From Tetrastigma voinierianum (lineage: Eukaryota > Streptophyta > Magnoliopsida > Vitales > Vitaceae), in assembly GCA_016808115.1 (NCBI GenBank), contig JAEQBH010006400.1, forward strand, positions 124,001 to 188,000: a stretch of 64,000 nucleotides of DNA, written 5' to 3'. Position 1 is the first letter of the stretch. Each line of letters opens with the position of its first letter. This document shows, piece after piece, positions 1 through 11,084 of the stretch. Both the position numbers and the translations under genes were made by a program. The notes under the pieces are model-generated. The model worked only from the letters and a program-made list of their open reading frames with translations, did not search any database and was not told the origin of the DNA.

Positions 1-519
1 ACCCACCTTACTTTCCATACAAAATCCATATGATCTATACTAGAATTCATACCCAAGGTTAGTTCCAATACCTTGACCTCTGCTTCTCCCTCTCTTCTCC
101 TCCTCTCTCTTCTTCTTCCTCTTCCTCTCTTTCTCTTCTTCTCTCTTTCTCTTCTCTCTCCCTACGGTTTTTTGCTCTCTTCCAAATGAGACCAATTCTT
201 GGTCTTAAATCCCATGTCTAATAAGGTTCAAGCCAAGACAAGAAACCCATTTTTGTTTTAATTTTCTTTATTTGCTTTTTGGTCCTCCAACTCGACCATT
301 TGTATTTCAAATTTTCTTTATTTCATTTCGTCTCAAATCTTGTTAACTTATGACTTTAAGTCTTCTCTTGGACAAATTACAATTTTATCCTTGAATCTTG
401 TAATTCTCGGTTCTGCTTCCCATGTTTCGCATTTAACTCATGAAACATTCAAATTACGCTACTAAACAATTCTAAACAAGTCCGAACCTGTAGGGTATAT
501 TTCTGTGTGCCACATAACA
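1..519 (-). mobile_element. Partial LTR, family A, inserted in a Tekay-like integrase
   Basis: Read on the minus strand this begins with TG near 519 and runs off the left edge. It matches the start of the LTR at 21208-21840. Both share an AAATATACC stretch close to the start, then a GGGATTTAAGACCAA / TTGGTCTCATTTGGA block, a long GA-rich tract (CT-rich at 85-175 on the plus strand), and a later ATCATATGGATTT segment. The integrase reading frame of the neighbouring pol stops exactly where the LTR begins, just after a WEEHL-like motif, so the LTR is a later insertion and not that element's own 3' LTR. The other flank lies outside the window. Confidence 0.7.
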
Positions 520-1050
520 CAAATGCTCTTCCCAATTTACTTATGGGATCTAGGACGCATGCTCTCAACATGTCCTCTACTTCAGATAGTTCTCTCCGAC
601 CGACCATCCGGTCTCGCGGCGGAAAGAGGTACTCATGGTCGGGTCGTGGTGTCTATACTTTTGGAAACTCTTCCAAAGTGTGCCGAACTTAGTCTCTATC
701 CGACACTATGGATACTGGTACTCCATGTAGCCGGACTATCTCTCGAATGTATAACCGGTAGAATCTCTCCAATGTGAAGGTCATCCGCACAACTAGAAAA
801 TGTGCCGACTTCGTGAGCCGATCCACTATCACCCATACCGCATCATGTCCTTGCGGTGTCCGTGGTAAGTGGGTCACAAAATCCATCGTGACGTGCTCCC
901 ACTTCCACTTAGCCACCTCCAATGGCTGAAGCAGCGCCCCGCTAGTTCTCGGTGCTCAACCCATCCTGTTGACACGTGAGACATCACAACAAAGTCCCCT
1001 ACTTGTCTATTCATTCCGCTCGCGCACATCGACAACCGAAGATCCTAAGA
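520..1050 (-). pseudogene. Integrase remnant, Tekay-like copy 1
   Basis: The frame at 922-689 reads a clean integrase core start: WEHVTMDFVTHLPRTP, then VIVDRLTKSAHFL, then YIREIVRLHGVPVSIVSDRD. This includes the first two catalytic Asp positions of the DDE triad (in the MDF and SDRD motifs). After a frameshift the text continues toward 520 with recognisable WKSFQ, TMSTSF, EDMLRACVLD and WEEHL pieces. The chromodomain-bearing C terminus is missing because the family A LTR interrupts the frame. In the intact family the enzyme joins cDNA ends to host DNA; this copy cannot. Confidence 0.82.
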
Positions 1051-1399
1051 GACCTCGTGCCACCTCGGATGCACTGCAAATGGAGAGTGAAACTCCCCGA
1101 GACCTCCCTCTCAAATCTGGCCAACCGGGCGAACTACTACTCATCCTCTATACCGAAGACTACCATCTACATGGACGGTCCAACCCTCGTCACCTATACC
1201 TGACTATACCCGGTCCCTGATGGACACTATCTCCGCGTCCTGTCCCTGGGACTCAATCACTCTACTCAACAGAGACGGTGTTGCTACTAAACTCCCCAAC
1301 ATAGCCTCCCGGAAATGCCGCTTCGCAGACATCAGAACCCAAACTCGTCCTACGCTCGAGCATCCACCACTCCCGAAGCTATACTAGCTTAATGCTCCC

Positions 1400-1770
1400 G
1401 TGACTTCCGAATGAGTGCATCAACTTCACTTTCACATTTTCCACTGTGGATGGTAAATGCAAAGTGAAGTCATAATCCTTCTAAGAATCATCCATCTCGC
1501 TGCCTCATATCAGGTCCCACGCGTGAAAATATATTTCGTGTTTTTATGGTCCGAAAGTACACCTCGAACTCCTCACAGATAAGTAGTGGCGCCTAAATTC
1601 AAGGCGAAGACTACGGACGCCAACTCCATGTCTGGTCGGTGTGGGGTAATTGCTCATGATTCTTCAAATGATCTAGAACCATAAGCTACTACTCCCTCCC
1701 AGACCGCATCAAACACACATCCTAGCCTCCCACTTAGCATCACAATACCAGGTACCCTCGTCCCGTCCGA
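1400..1770 (-). pseudogene. RNase H remnant, Tekay-like copy 1
   Basis: Minus-strand reading shows broken RNase H text: YCDA-like start near 1750, VAYGSR near 1690, ELASVVFAL near 1620, and an SDHK-like motif near 1545, each in a slightly different frame. This is the normal position between RT and integrase. Several indels prevent a continuous frame. Confidence 0.6.
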
Positions 1771-1966
1771 CTATCAAGATAGGAGCCGTAGGCCTCCTTT
1801 CAACTTCCTAGAATGCCTCCCTCGCATCGGCCATCCTAATAAAACTCACTCCTTCCCGGTCAATTCAGCCATAGGTGTCACTAATCAGAGAAATCCTCAA
1901 TAAATATCCTCAGATTCAAATAATCTTAAGAAACCCGTGATCTCGAAGACCGACTTCGCTTTTCCC

Positions 1967-2590
1967 CTAACCTGGCCACGGCTCGACCTTCTCTTCATCC
2001 ATCGACACGCCTCGATGCCGACACCACGGTCCCAAAAATCTCACCTCAATAAGCCAAAACTCGCACTTACTGAACTTGGCGTACAGCTGATGGTCTCTCA
2101 ACAACTGTAACACAATCCTCAAATGATACTCATGCTCCCACTCTGACTGGGAGTATATCAAAATGTCATCCACGAAGACTACGACAAACTGATCCAAATA
2201 GGGTTGGAATACCCTATGCATGAGGTCCATGAATGTCGCTGGCGCATTCGTCAATCTAAAGGGCATCACCAGAACCCGCAAGTGCGCCCATAACGCTGCC
2301 CTAAACGCTCTTGTGTGGATATGTCTCCAACCCTCACCACAGTACCACAGAAGGTCTATCTTTTGCACTCGCGCTCCCTCTCAACCGATCAAATAAATTA
2401 TCAATCCTCAGCAATGGGTACCGATTCTTGATCGTAACTCGCTCAACCTGTTCAGAATCAATGCACAATAAGTGGTCTGCCTCCTTCTTCTTCTCAAATA
2501 GAACCTGAGCGCCCATGGTGAAGTGCTCTGGCCTAACGAACCCTCATTCAAAGAGCCCCCAGAGTTAGACTCGAAGTCTCGTGAACTCAA
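1967..2590 (-). pseudogene. Reverse transcriptase remnant, Tekay-like copy 1
   Basis: Two overlapping minus-strand frames make up the RT. The upstream one (about 2516-2334) has VLFEKKKEADHLLCID and RVTIKNRYPLLRID, the fingers region. The downstream one (2368-1967) has MPFRLTNAPATFMDL, then the catalytic FVDD at 2166-2171 followed by ILIYS, and a C-terminal LLRDHQLYAKFSKCEFWL. The catalytic Asp pair is intact, but a frameshift near 2350 and the lost LRTGYHQ region make it non-functional. It shares the MDLMHRVFQPYLDQF segment with the RT at 16790-17480. Confidence 0.85.
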
Positions 2591-2639
2591 CTGGTGCCAT
2601 CCTATGAGTCATAGACGGGTGAAGTACCGTAGTGTAACT

Positions 2640-3020
2640 CGACACCGAAGTCTACAACCTCATGAGGCAATCCCTGAACTCATCCCTCGCAAACATCCTC
2701 ACTGCAAACTACCGAGGTGACGGTCCAATCTCACTCGTCCCTAAGGTAAGGCTTGCTAACCAACCCAATCGTCCTGACACTTGGATCTTCGTACACCATT
2801 CGGGGCAAAATATCATGCTCATTCCCCCGAAATACAATACGAATATGCCATTCGCGTGGTGTGTAACCCCACGCCATAATCTATGATCACTACGTAAGTC
2901 AGTCAAATTAATCCATCCTGTGGGATGACATCGAAATCGACATGTCCATGATCCTCGTCCACTGTGAGTAGAATCCCCCAGATCTCTAACTCACAACCAC
3001 GACATATCATCCCTATCCGC
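2640..3020 (-). pseudogene. Protease C-terminal part and PR-RT linker, Tekay-like copy 1
   Basis: Minus frame 3136-2903 ends with CRGCELEIWGILLTVDED and VDFDVIPQDGLI, the C-terminal half of a gypsy aspartic protease. In the family this last stretch reads close to FDVILGMDWL. The next frame (2906-2709) gives DHRLWRGV and GRLGWLASLTLG, the linker that precedes RT. The catalytic DSGAS motif is absent. Confidence 0.65.
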
Positions 3021-3560
3021 CTAACCTCAGGAGAACCCACAAGGCCTCCGGCCCTCAACCCTGGCCCAACCCCACTCACAATCCCAAATTCCTCGTCTTC
3101 CGCCTCCAGGAACTCGAGCCTCTGCGTGTCTCGCAAAGATCCGTAAAATACTCGCCCATGAAAAGATCACGGAACTCGCCCATGTCACGCCCCAGTCTCT
3201 GTGAGGTCTTTTTCCCAATCCCACATACTTGCCTCACCTTCTAGCCGGGAATGCACTAGTCTAATCCTCGGGTCGGTCAAAGGTAATCTCCATAGCCTCC
3301 AACACCTTCTCAACCTGCATGAACCAATGGTCTGCCACCATCGGACTTCCTTACCCCCGTGAATGCCTGGAGGGATGATGTGCTCCTGAACTCAAGGTTA
3401 CCTCTGACCTCCCCGACTACCTACTGTTACACTACAACAGGTAATGAATGAAAGAGTCGCAATACCTACAACCTCAACAAAGGCTTGTCGACCAACACCG
3501 GTGGTGCTCCGACCAAAGACTTCGTAGACACCCTGGCGGCTCGCCCTCAACTAGCCATCT
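3021..3560 (-). pseudogene. Gag remnant fused to protease by internal deletion, Tekay-like copy 1
   Basis: Minus-strand text after 3400 contains SGAHHPS, ADHWFMQVEKVLEAMEITF, a RDMGEFRDLFMGEYF-like piece, and then a RRLEFLEAEDEEFG piece that runs straight into protease sequence. The gag of the sister element (15140-16260) has these motifs in the same order, but with the central gag and CCHC zinc knuckle between them. Here that middle part is missing. Confidence 0.6.
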
Positions 3561-3804
3561 ACACATGTCAAATGTCAAGCTGAGACTAATGCAAGATTCT
3601 AAGGCTTAAACACAAACAGACACTATTCATATACAGAAAAATATTTTATACACAATGTCCATGCATTTATAGGTAATGCAAGACATGATTTCATTTTATT
3701 AAATCATATTCAACATCAAAATTTTATTTTTTGAGAATTTCATTTAAAAAAAAATTTATTTCATGTGATTTTATTTTATTTATTTTATTTTAAAAAATTT
3801 AGAA
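3561..3804. other. AT-rich spacer, no gene
   Basis: Mostly A/T with runs of ATTTT and AAAAA. It may be the decayed 5' untranslated part of the adjoining gag remnant or the end of the next LTR. Nothing coding is visible. Confidence 0.4.
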
Positions 3805-3879
3805 TGTCATGAACAAAGGTTCATGAACAAAGGTCCAAAATGCTGGATCGTAAACAATGCACTAAGTCCAAAATCGTCA

Positions 3880-4290
3880 GGTGGCACCAAAGTAATAATT
3901 CTTGCCCAAACAAGGCATCGCGCCGCAGCAAGCCCGGCTACCGTGATCGCCGCGCACGCTGGGCTGCTCGCGCCGCGGTCGCGCTGCTTTCCTGGTCAGG
4001 TCGCCTCAGACGCGACAACCAACGACTGCCTCGCTCACGATACAATCGATCAGACGCGACACGCCCTCGCCACCAGATTACCCGCTCGTCATGATACAAA
4101 GATCAGACGCGGACACAACCCCGCCGCCGCCTCGCCTATGTCACGATACAAAGACGGCGGTATCGCGACACAATCCACCAACCATTCAAACCGCCACCTG
4201 TCACGATACAAATCGACATATTTGCGGACGCTCCCCACCCAAACCAGATGTTATGATCAAGTATGTCAAGATACAATTCATTGTATCGTG
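3880..4290. repeat. Palindrome block 1 (GTCGCGAC-related, TGTCACGATACA variant)
   Basis: A GC-rich patch in AT-rich surroundings, with repeated ACGCGACA, TATCGCGACACA and TGTCACGATACA words (for example near 4139, 4163 and 4199) and the inverse TGTATCGTGAC near 4281. It corresponds in type to the perfect GTCGCGAC blocks elsewhere in the window, here mostly in the CACGATAC form. It lies near the 3' end of a minus-strand LTR. The 157-residue open frame across it looks accidental. Confidence 0.6.
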
Positions 4291-4370
4291 ACCTAGTTGG
4301 GTAGTAGCCCATCCAATTTCTGCTTCGTTTTTTCTCATTCCCAAGTACCGGAAAAACTACTCCAAAAAAA

Positions 4371-4472
<102 letters not shown>

Positions 4473-4840
4473 TTTCATTTTCCAAGAAACTAAATAAATT
4501 TATTAAAATTTATTTTTTCTATTTTTTCTTTTTTCCCAATTTAACACACTGTAAAACCTTAAAAAAAAAAAAAAATTTCTTCACACCATTTTTTTTTCAT
4601 TTAATTTTGGACTATTTGCCCAAAATTCCTCAAACACTGTTTCTCACAATAACCCTGGTTCAACATTTTTTTTCTATGTGCATGCACTTAAGCACACGAT
4701 TCACAATAACATTCACAACAATCACACAATCACATAAAACACAAGGTATGTAGTGTTCAATCCCGTCATGGATTTCTGTAATCACATACCTAAACCCTAA
4801 CATCGAGCAATACCAAGCTGTGATGTTCTTATACCTTAAT

Positions 4841-4970
4841 GACCATGGCCTAAACCCAAGTCCCTCAAGCCCTAGGTATTCATATACCTAAGTTCTACAC
4901 TCTAAGACCGTGGCCTAAACCCAAGTCCCTCAAGCCCTAGGTACTCGTGTACCTAAGCTCGATAATTGTC
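4841..4970. repeat. 65-bp tandem duplication
   Basis: Two adjacent copies starting at 4841 and 4906. Each has GACC(A/G)TGGCCTAAACCC, then AAGTCCCTCAAGCCCTAGGTA and a TACCTAAG. They differ at a few positions and lie inside the family B LTR. Confidence 0.85.
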
Positions 4971-6756
4971 GACGCCTAAACCGGGGTCTCACGACAACCC
5001 GTCAACTCGCGGAATACCGTGGATGCCTGCAACCCGACACCACCTCACGAAAAATCGGGACGAGCCCCTCTGCACGTGAGCTCACCCAAAGTACAAACCT
5101 ATCCCAAGAAGCTTATAATGACCACACAGTATCCATACGCGAAAAGTAACAATGGCCACTGGTCCTCAGATCAATATTCACAAAATACATCAACTATATG
5201 CAATACCAAGAGTTAATAAATTACCATACAAACATATATTAAAAATTCATAATTTAATACATGTTATATTAAAATCACCAAAGCCACACCGCTTTCTAAA
5301 ACGCCGCCAATGAGCACCGTCCTCTGCACACTCCCTCGCACCGAAATGTAGGATCTCGACAGGTGAGCAAAGCCTAGTAGAGATAATTTCCTACATGGGT
5401 TACTCCCCACCTAAGTGCACATGCCATGGCAAACAATCACATTCAAGCAATTTCATGAACCTACTTGAATGTCTACATGCCCAAACCCATGTCTCGAGTC
5501 CTCACCGACTCCCTCACACATGCCTAAGCCAACATGCGAGTAAATATCCGGGGCCACAACAAAAGTTTTGCTTTGAAAACTTACTACAATGGTTTCTAAA
5601 AATATCGGGATCATCCTCCGAGGCTAATTGCTGACAACTCTTCAACGCCATGGTCCTCTATCCAAGTGATTGTTAGACGTCCTCTACAAGTAAATTCTTC
5701 TGAAAATCTTCCGTCGAAATTCCTTTCACAAACATTTTCATTTTTGTTTCATTTCACATGCACTCAATTTCTAATATTCTAGCAGGGTTCTAGTGCATAT
5801 AGAATGCATGATGCTAATTCTAACAAACTAATGTTAATATATTCACATGCATATATATTAACATAATTAAATCACATAAATCATGTTATGCAAATTCACC
5901 ATCAATTACACCAAAATTAGTTCTACATGAAGATGATTGCACGCAGCAATTCATTTTGAATCACTCAACCAAACACATTTTCACACCAAAATTCGTGTCA
6001 CATTCACGCGAACGCTAAACCCTGTTATCACTATGACCACACAGTCAGACCCTTTCCACTTGCTCAAAGCTTTGAGACCGAGTTTACCCAAAAATAGTTT
6101 CGTAACATTCCTAACCATTTACATGGTCAGCCTAAGATTAATGTACTAGGAAAAGATCCCTACCTCTCGAAATACTTAACTCCACCAACCACGTTTCACG
6201 GTGAAGACTCACACAGTAGAAGAACTTTCCTTCGCTCGTCGAAACCCACTATCCGATCTGGCCGAAAACCTGTAGAGAAGGTGTTTCTCTCTCTCTAAAA
6301 AATCAAAAATCCAAATTTAATGCATCACCCGCTCCAAATTTATCGCCTCTATTTTGCTCTTTAATTTCGGGAAGACAACTGTCTGGTTATTTTTATCATT
6401 AACAAATTCCGTACCCCACTGCCTCTTCTTCTGGGATTGGACACTTCAGACCATCTGCGCCATCCATTTCCATCATCTCTACTGCAACATGTGTCACAAT
6501 GCAGCATACGTAGTGTGCTTAATTTTCACATATCACATGTCTCAAACTCGCTTTTACTTGACACGATACCCAAGCAGTCTCTCTAAAACGCTAAATTTCA
6601 ACTTTCTTTAATTCGACATGATAGCTAGATTTCGCGAGACGATTCCAACGATGAAATCTGTTTCGTCATCCGAGATCTAGAAAATTTTCAGATTTTTACT
6701 GAAATGACCATTTTACCCCTTTTCCGAAAATTGGAATTTTCTCGGGTCTTACACAC

Positions 6757-7420
6757 ATGGATTCATAAAGGCCTAGCCCGATGCCCCTTTGCTTAGCAAC
6801 TCTACCTTCTCCCTTAAGATTTCATTATCCTTAGGACTCATCATATTATGAGGCAGATTAGGAAGAGAAGCACATGGAATCAAATCTATATTGTGGTGTA
6901 TGTTGCGCGTAGGAGGTAACCCTATAGGTAAATCTTAAGGAATTACATCATCAAACTCCTCCAACAAAGTTTGCACCTCAATCGAAATTTGAGCCCCGAC
7001 TAAATATCTACTTTATATCTATCCCTTTATAACCATCAAATGCACTTCTTAGGTTTCTTTACACTTGCCTATAAGTGAGGATGGGTCATGCACATAGTTA
7101 GAAAGTTTCTTCCCTTCGCTTATAAAGCCTTGGGTTGGTTCTCACGTTCTTGTAACTGATTTTCTACCAATCTAAAAAATTAAGCAGTATATTCATTCAC
7201 CCTCCTGTTACCATGTGTACAACCTGATAAGTATAAAAAAAAAAATATTGTTCATATTTCGGAGGAAATTCACTGAATAATTTCTCTATCAAACGTCATG
7301 TTTCAACCGCACTTACCTGGCCATCTCTCATCCACATCTCCCTCAATTTATCCCACCATACTGATGCTCCCCCTTTTAACATATAATCAACAAATTTTTT
7401 TGATTCAAAGATACCTATGA
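6757..7420 (-). pseudogene. Ty3/gypsy pol fragment (region between protease and RT)
   Basis: On the minus strand about 6970-6770 reads EEFDDVIP, then DLPIGLPPTRNIHHNIDLIP, then ASLPNLPHNMMSPKDNEILREKVELLSKG. This is the pre-RT linker of Ty3/gypsy elements and differs in wording from the Tekay-like copies here, so it is another lineage. Weaker gag-like text continues toward 7400. The fragment ends at the first base of the TGTAAGACCC LTR, indicating that the LTR inserted into it. Confidence 0.7.
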
Positions 7421-7499
7421 CAAGCATTTCACCAATGTACTATCTATATCCTTCTCGCTTAAAATTCATAAGAACTAAAAACTTTAATAGATGTGGAGT

Positions 7500-7565
7500 G
7501 TTGAACATGCATTTGAATGGACATTTAAGCGAGTGTTTGAATGGATGTTTAAACGGGTGTTTATC
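7500..7565. repeat. Degenerate tandem repeat, unit about 26-28 bp
   Basis: Roughly three decayed copies of a TTTGAATGGA(C/T)(A/G)TTTAA(G/A)CG(A/G)GTG unit in a row. Confidence 0.6.
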
Positions 7566-8105
7566 CATTTTTATGACATTTTCTAACAAGATGGGTATGC
7601 GAGTTACGATATAAATGATCGCAGATTCTCGAACAAAAAAAGCTTAAGCGACATACGAATAAAAGCAAAACCGAAAAGATTTCCGCGCACCTTATCCTCA
7701 AACAAGACAAGTTAACACAACATCAAGTAAAGACAAACTCACAAAAAGGATAGGTGCATCAAACGTTTATGCTGCACAAGGTTCTCGTGGTTATACTCTT
7801 TGGGCCAAAAATTTAGACGAATGGACTTACCATTTAAGGATAAGACAGACAGTTTGGATGAGGCAACCCTATCCCAACTCCCCGCCTCATCTGCTTTTTT
7901 TTCACCTCAACCGTACATTTTAAAAAATTAAACAAGATAGATAAGCATGGTTATAAACTCTCATACCTTTCCCGTTTACATTTTATTTTTGTTGTTGATT
8001 TTTTATATATTTTTATAGTTGTTCTTATATTTATTATATTAAATTAATATATATTTCATAAAAAAATAAAATATTAGCGAATTTTTATAAATTATTTATT
8101 AAAAA

Positions 8106-8106
<1 letters not shown>

Positions 8107-8139
<33 letters not shown>
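8107..8139. repeat. ATT trinucleotide microsatellite
   Basis: Eleven or so (ATT) units in an AT-rich stretch. Confidence 0.9.
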
Positions 8140-10548
8140 TATATTAAAAATATAAAATAAAATAATAAATTTTTTTAAACATACAGGCTGACTCGATACA
8201 TAATAATACTTGAACCCGTTATAAACTCGATTATGTTTAAACAAAACCTATTCTATTAGGAACAAAATAAAACATAAATTTAAAATAACATTTCCCGTTA
8301 TCATCCCTAATCACGGCCATAAGGACCCATTATAGCAGGTAAGACCACGAAGGATCTATAAGCTCCCACTTTTTCCATTTGAAACTGCCACCCAGATATC
8401 CTCCCATGTCAAATAGACCCCACACCTTGGTGTCAAAAATAAAAAAATTAAAAATTAAAAAAAATAAAAAATACCCCACCCTCACCATCACTACCTGCAA
8501 CTTCTCTCGGCTTTCTGGTCATAGGGTTATTATGAATCTGCACAGCTGCAGCAGAATCATACTCAATTTCAAGGTGCAAAAATTAATTGTAAATATAGTG
8601 TTTCTTAAAAGAAAAAATCTTGAACAAGGTGGTTGGAGAAATATTTAATACTGACTTACGGTACCTACTTTTTATTACTTGAAAAGTCTTTCTTAAAGAC
8701 ACTTTTTAAAATTATAATGATTAACAAATTTTAAGAAACTTTGGTCATATTTGCTTCTTATTTTTAAAACCTATTATTAAGAACAGTTTTGAAAATATAA
8801 GACCATAATTTTGGTGCTCCGAAAATTATTTTTTCTCTTTATTTAATGTTTTTTATGTTATTTACATTTAAAAAAATAAAAATCAAACTTATTCTCTCTA
8901 TTTTTTTTCTTTTTATTTTTTTTTAAAAAAACAAATTTTAAAATCTATGAACAAACAAACCCTTTCTAACATATAGGACAAAAAAAAAAAAAGATTGCTG
9001 CAAGTCAACATCCCATCATTGAAGGTGAAAAAATCAATTGCAAATGAAGTCTAGTCCTTGAACAGCCAAATGGGAGAAGCTTATCCCCTGCCATGTTTCG
9101 TAGAGTGAATGGAGAACCCTGTTTTTCCTATTCCTGACGATGATGCTCTACCACACTGATGGAAAACGAGGCGGCAACAATAGATATTTTTTGTTAGAAA
9201 ATATTTTATCACTGTGGATATGCTCAGGACGACCCTGGATCATATGGTTTAAGCGATCTAATCGGCCATAAGTGTTGTTTGGGTTTTTTTTACTTAATTC
9301 TGAAATTATATTTAAAAACTAAATATTGTTTAATAGTATTGGGTGCTACACTGTTTCTAATTCTAATATTCGTTTTTATGAAATAATAAAAGTAAAAAAA
9401 TAATCAACATATTGTTCTTTTTATTTGTAGTGTTAAATTTCTATTTACTAAAGAATTTATAATATGTCATAAAAAAGTATATAAGCAAATAAATTAATGT
9501 ACAAATTTGGCAAAGGGCTGATAAACCCTCTCCTCTTATGGCAATTTGTTGGAACTTATATATTTATTCCACTCTGCATTGCATTTGGATACACACCTAC
9601 CAAAATTAATATAATATTATCTATTTTAGATCCAAAATGTTATTTTTTGGTTTTCGCCAAAAGGCCTGGTACTAAAGTTATTGTCCATTCTTATATAAAT
9701 CATAATTCTCCCTGTTGGACTTTGGCTACACTCCCCACAAAAACATCACTCTTTTTTATTTATATTTTCTCTCATATAGAATTCACGTCAAGACTAAAAA
9801 ATTTAATACTAAAGATATTTTCTCTCATTTGTCCATTCTGAAGCAATTTTTCCACATTCTGGGACCACTGCAATACTGATTACACATGACATATAAAATT
9901 CGAATTCCTCTTTAGAATGGAATAAGTCTAATATCTTATGTGTCACATGAATAAAGTCCAACTCGAAAAGCATGAACAAAGGTTAGCATGAGGGGGCTTG
10001 AACCCAAAGTGTCATACCCAATCCCTGATACTATTATTTGAAAGTACTCTACGCAGGAGACTAGTTTGATTATTATTTGTCACAAAGACCCTAGACATGA
10101 CATTTCTCTAGCCCGAGTACCAAACCGACCTGGGCTCGATGACTCCACCAAAGCACGTAAAGTCGCAAGACCCAATCTTTATCGACATAATGTAAATTTA
10201 ATCAGCACGTGAACACACTGGATATGCGGACTACCACACTCCTCCAACGAAACCTACTACGCATTCCATTACCATAATGGATTAGGAGCTAGTTGTGGAA
10301 TGCCACATGACGGACTCTAATAATATAAATTGATTCGATTGTAACCTAAAAGATAAATGCAACATTTCCTACAACTCGAGAAATAAAAATTCTTCTTAAA
10401 ATTAAGCTTTCCACCACCCCTACAATTCAATTTAAAATCCTCATCGAAGCTTGTTAAGTATGAGTACATGTGCTTTAAATGGTTAAAATGAGAAACAAAA
10501 GTAAAATTGTTGGAGATGAATTTCATTCTTTGAAAATTAACTAAAAAA

Positions 10549-10904
10549 TGTTATAGATGGAAGCATTTATATGTATAGTGAATGACCACACTTACATTCA
10601 TGAAACACATTTACATTCATTTTACACGAATGAACCTTCATTAACTCCATTTATGATATTCATTGCCTATCTTTAATATGGAGTAATTGAGGGTCTAGTT
10701 GTGTCTACAGGCCTCTTTTCACTCTCACAAGAGCATCCAAAGAAGTTCTCTATCCTTTTCTATATCTCCATCTCTCTCTCTCTTTCTCCTTCTCACTCCT
10801 TCTATGTCTTTATCTCATTAGTCTTCTTGGATATTTATATATGTAATAAAGAGATAAATATAATTCCTCTTTAGTTTGTCATTTTGTCACACTATTTTAC
10901 AACA
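10549..10904 (+). repeat. Copia 5' LTR
   Basis: Aligns along its whole length to 33171-33522. Shared blocks are GAAGCATTTATATGT, GAATGAACCTTCATTAACTC, AGAGCATCC, a CT-rich tract, and TTAGTTTG(T/C)CATTTTGTCAC near the end. Many substitutions show great age. Confidence 0.9.
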
Positions 10905-10925
10905 CATTATCGCACGGTAGCTGCT
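10905..10925 (+). promoter_or_regulatory. Decayed primer-binding site of the copia element
   Basis: The bases after the LTR (CATTATCGCACGGTAG) resemble the TTATCAGCACG primer-site context common in plant copia elements, with small deletions. Position supports the call more than sequence does. Confidence 0.45.
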
Positions 10926-11084
10926 TCTAAAGCCGTAATTTCCTAACCCTAACTTGAAGAGCCAATTTTACATATCTCTATTTATATCTCATTGATTGTA
11001 AACCAAAATCAGACGGTTATTTTTTTTAAAAAAGATCATAATACATTATCAAAAGTTTATATCAAATGCCAACCACAAAACTCG

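Larger units (their letters stand above)
520..3560 (-). mobile_element. Ty3/gypsy Tekay-like (chromovirus) gag-pol remnant, copy 1
   Basis: Minus-strand internal region of a Ty3/gypsy element in the order gag, protease, RT, RNase H, integrase (high to low coordinate), broken by many stops and frameshifts. Domain texts match the plus-strand element at 15140-19590 and a second minus-strand copy at 58226-60480. Lineage is judged from RT and integrase wording typical of plant Tekay/Del chromoviruses. No LTR of its own can be assigned: the left end is cut by the 1-519 LTR and the right end fades into AT-rich DNA. It is non-functional. Confidence 0.8.
7421..10548. other. AT-rich intergenic stretch, no gene
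   Basis: About 3.1 kb with no recognisable coding sequence; open frames are short and biased by AT content. It contains a degenerate short tandem repeat near 7500-7565, an ATT microsatellite at 8107-8139 and several poly-A/T runs. The stretch at about 9990-10260 is less AT-rich and may be an old LTR fragment, but I could not assign it. Confidence 0.6.

Noticed and set aside
523..535. Possible polypurine tract beside the LTR at 1-519
   Set aside because: The same bases encode a conserved integrase segment in frame with the upstream pol text.
3880..4290. Possible CRISPR-like or satellite array of TGTCACGATACA words
   Set aside because: Spacing is irregular, the units are short palindromes, and the context is a plant LTR; no cas-like genes.
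3823..4296. 157-residue plus-strand open frame
   Set aside because: It runs through the GC-rich palindrome block of a minus-strand LTR; low-complexity R/H/T content and no homology-like motif.
9497..9841. 114-residue plus-strand open frame in AT-rich DNA
   Set aside because: Hydrophobic, A/T-driven codon content, no motif, no gene context; not supported as a gene.
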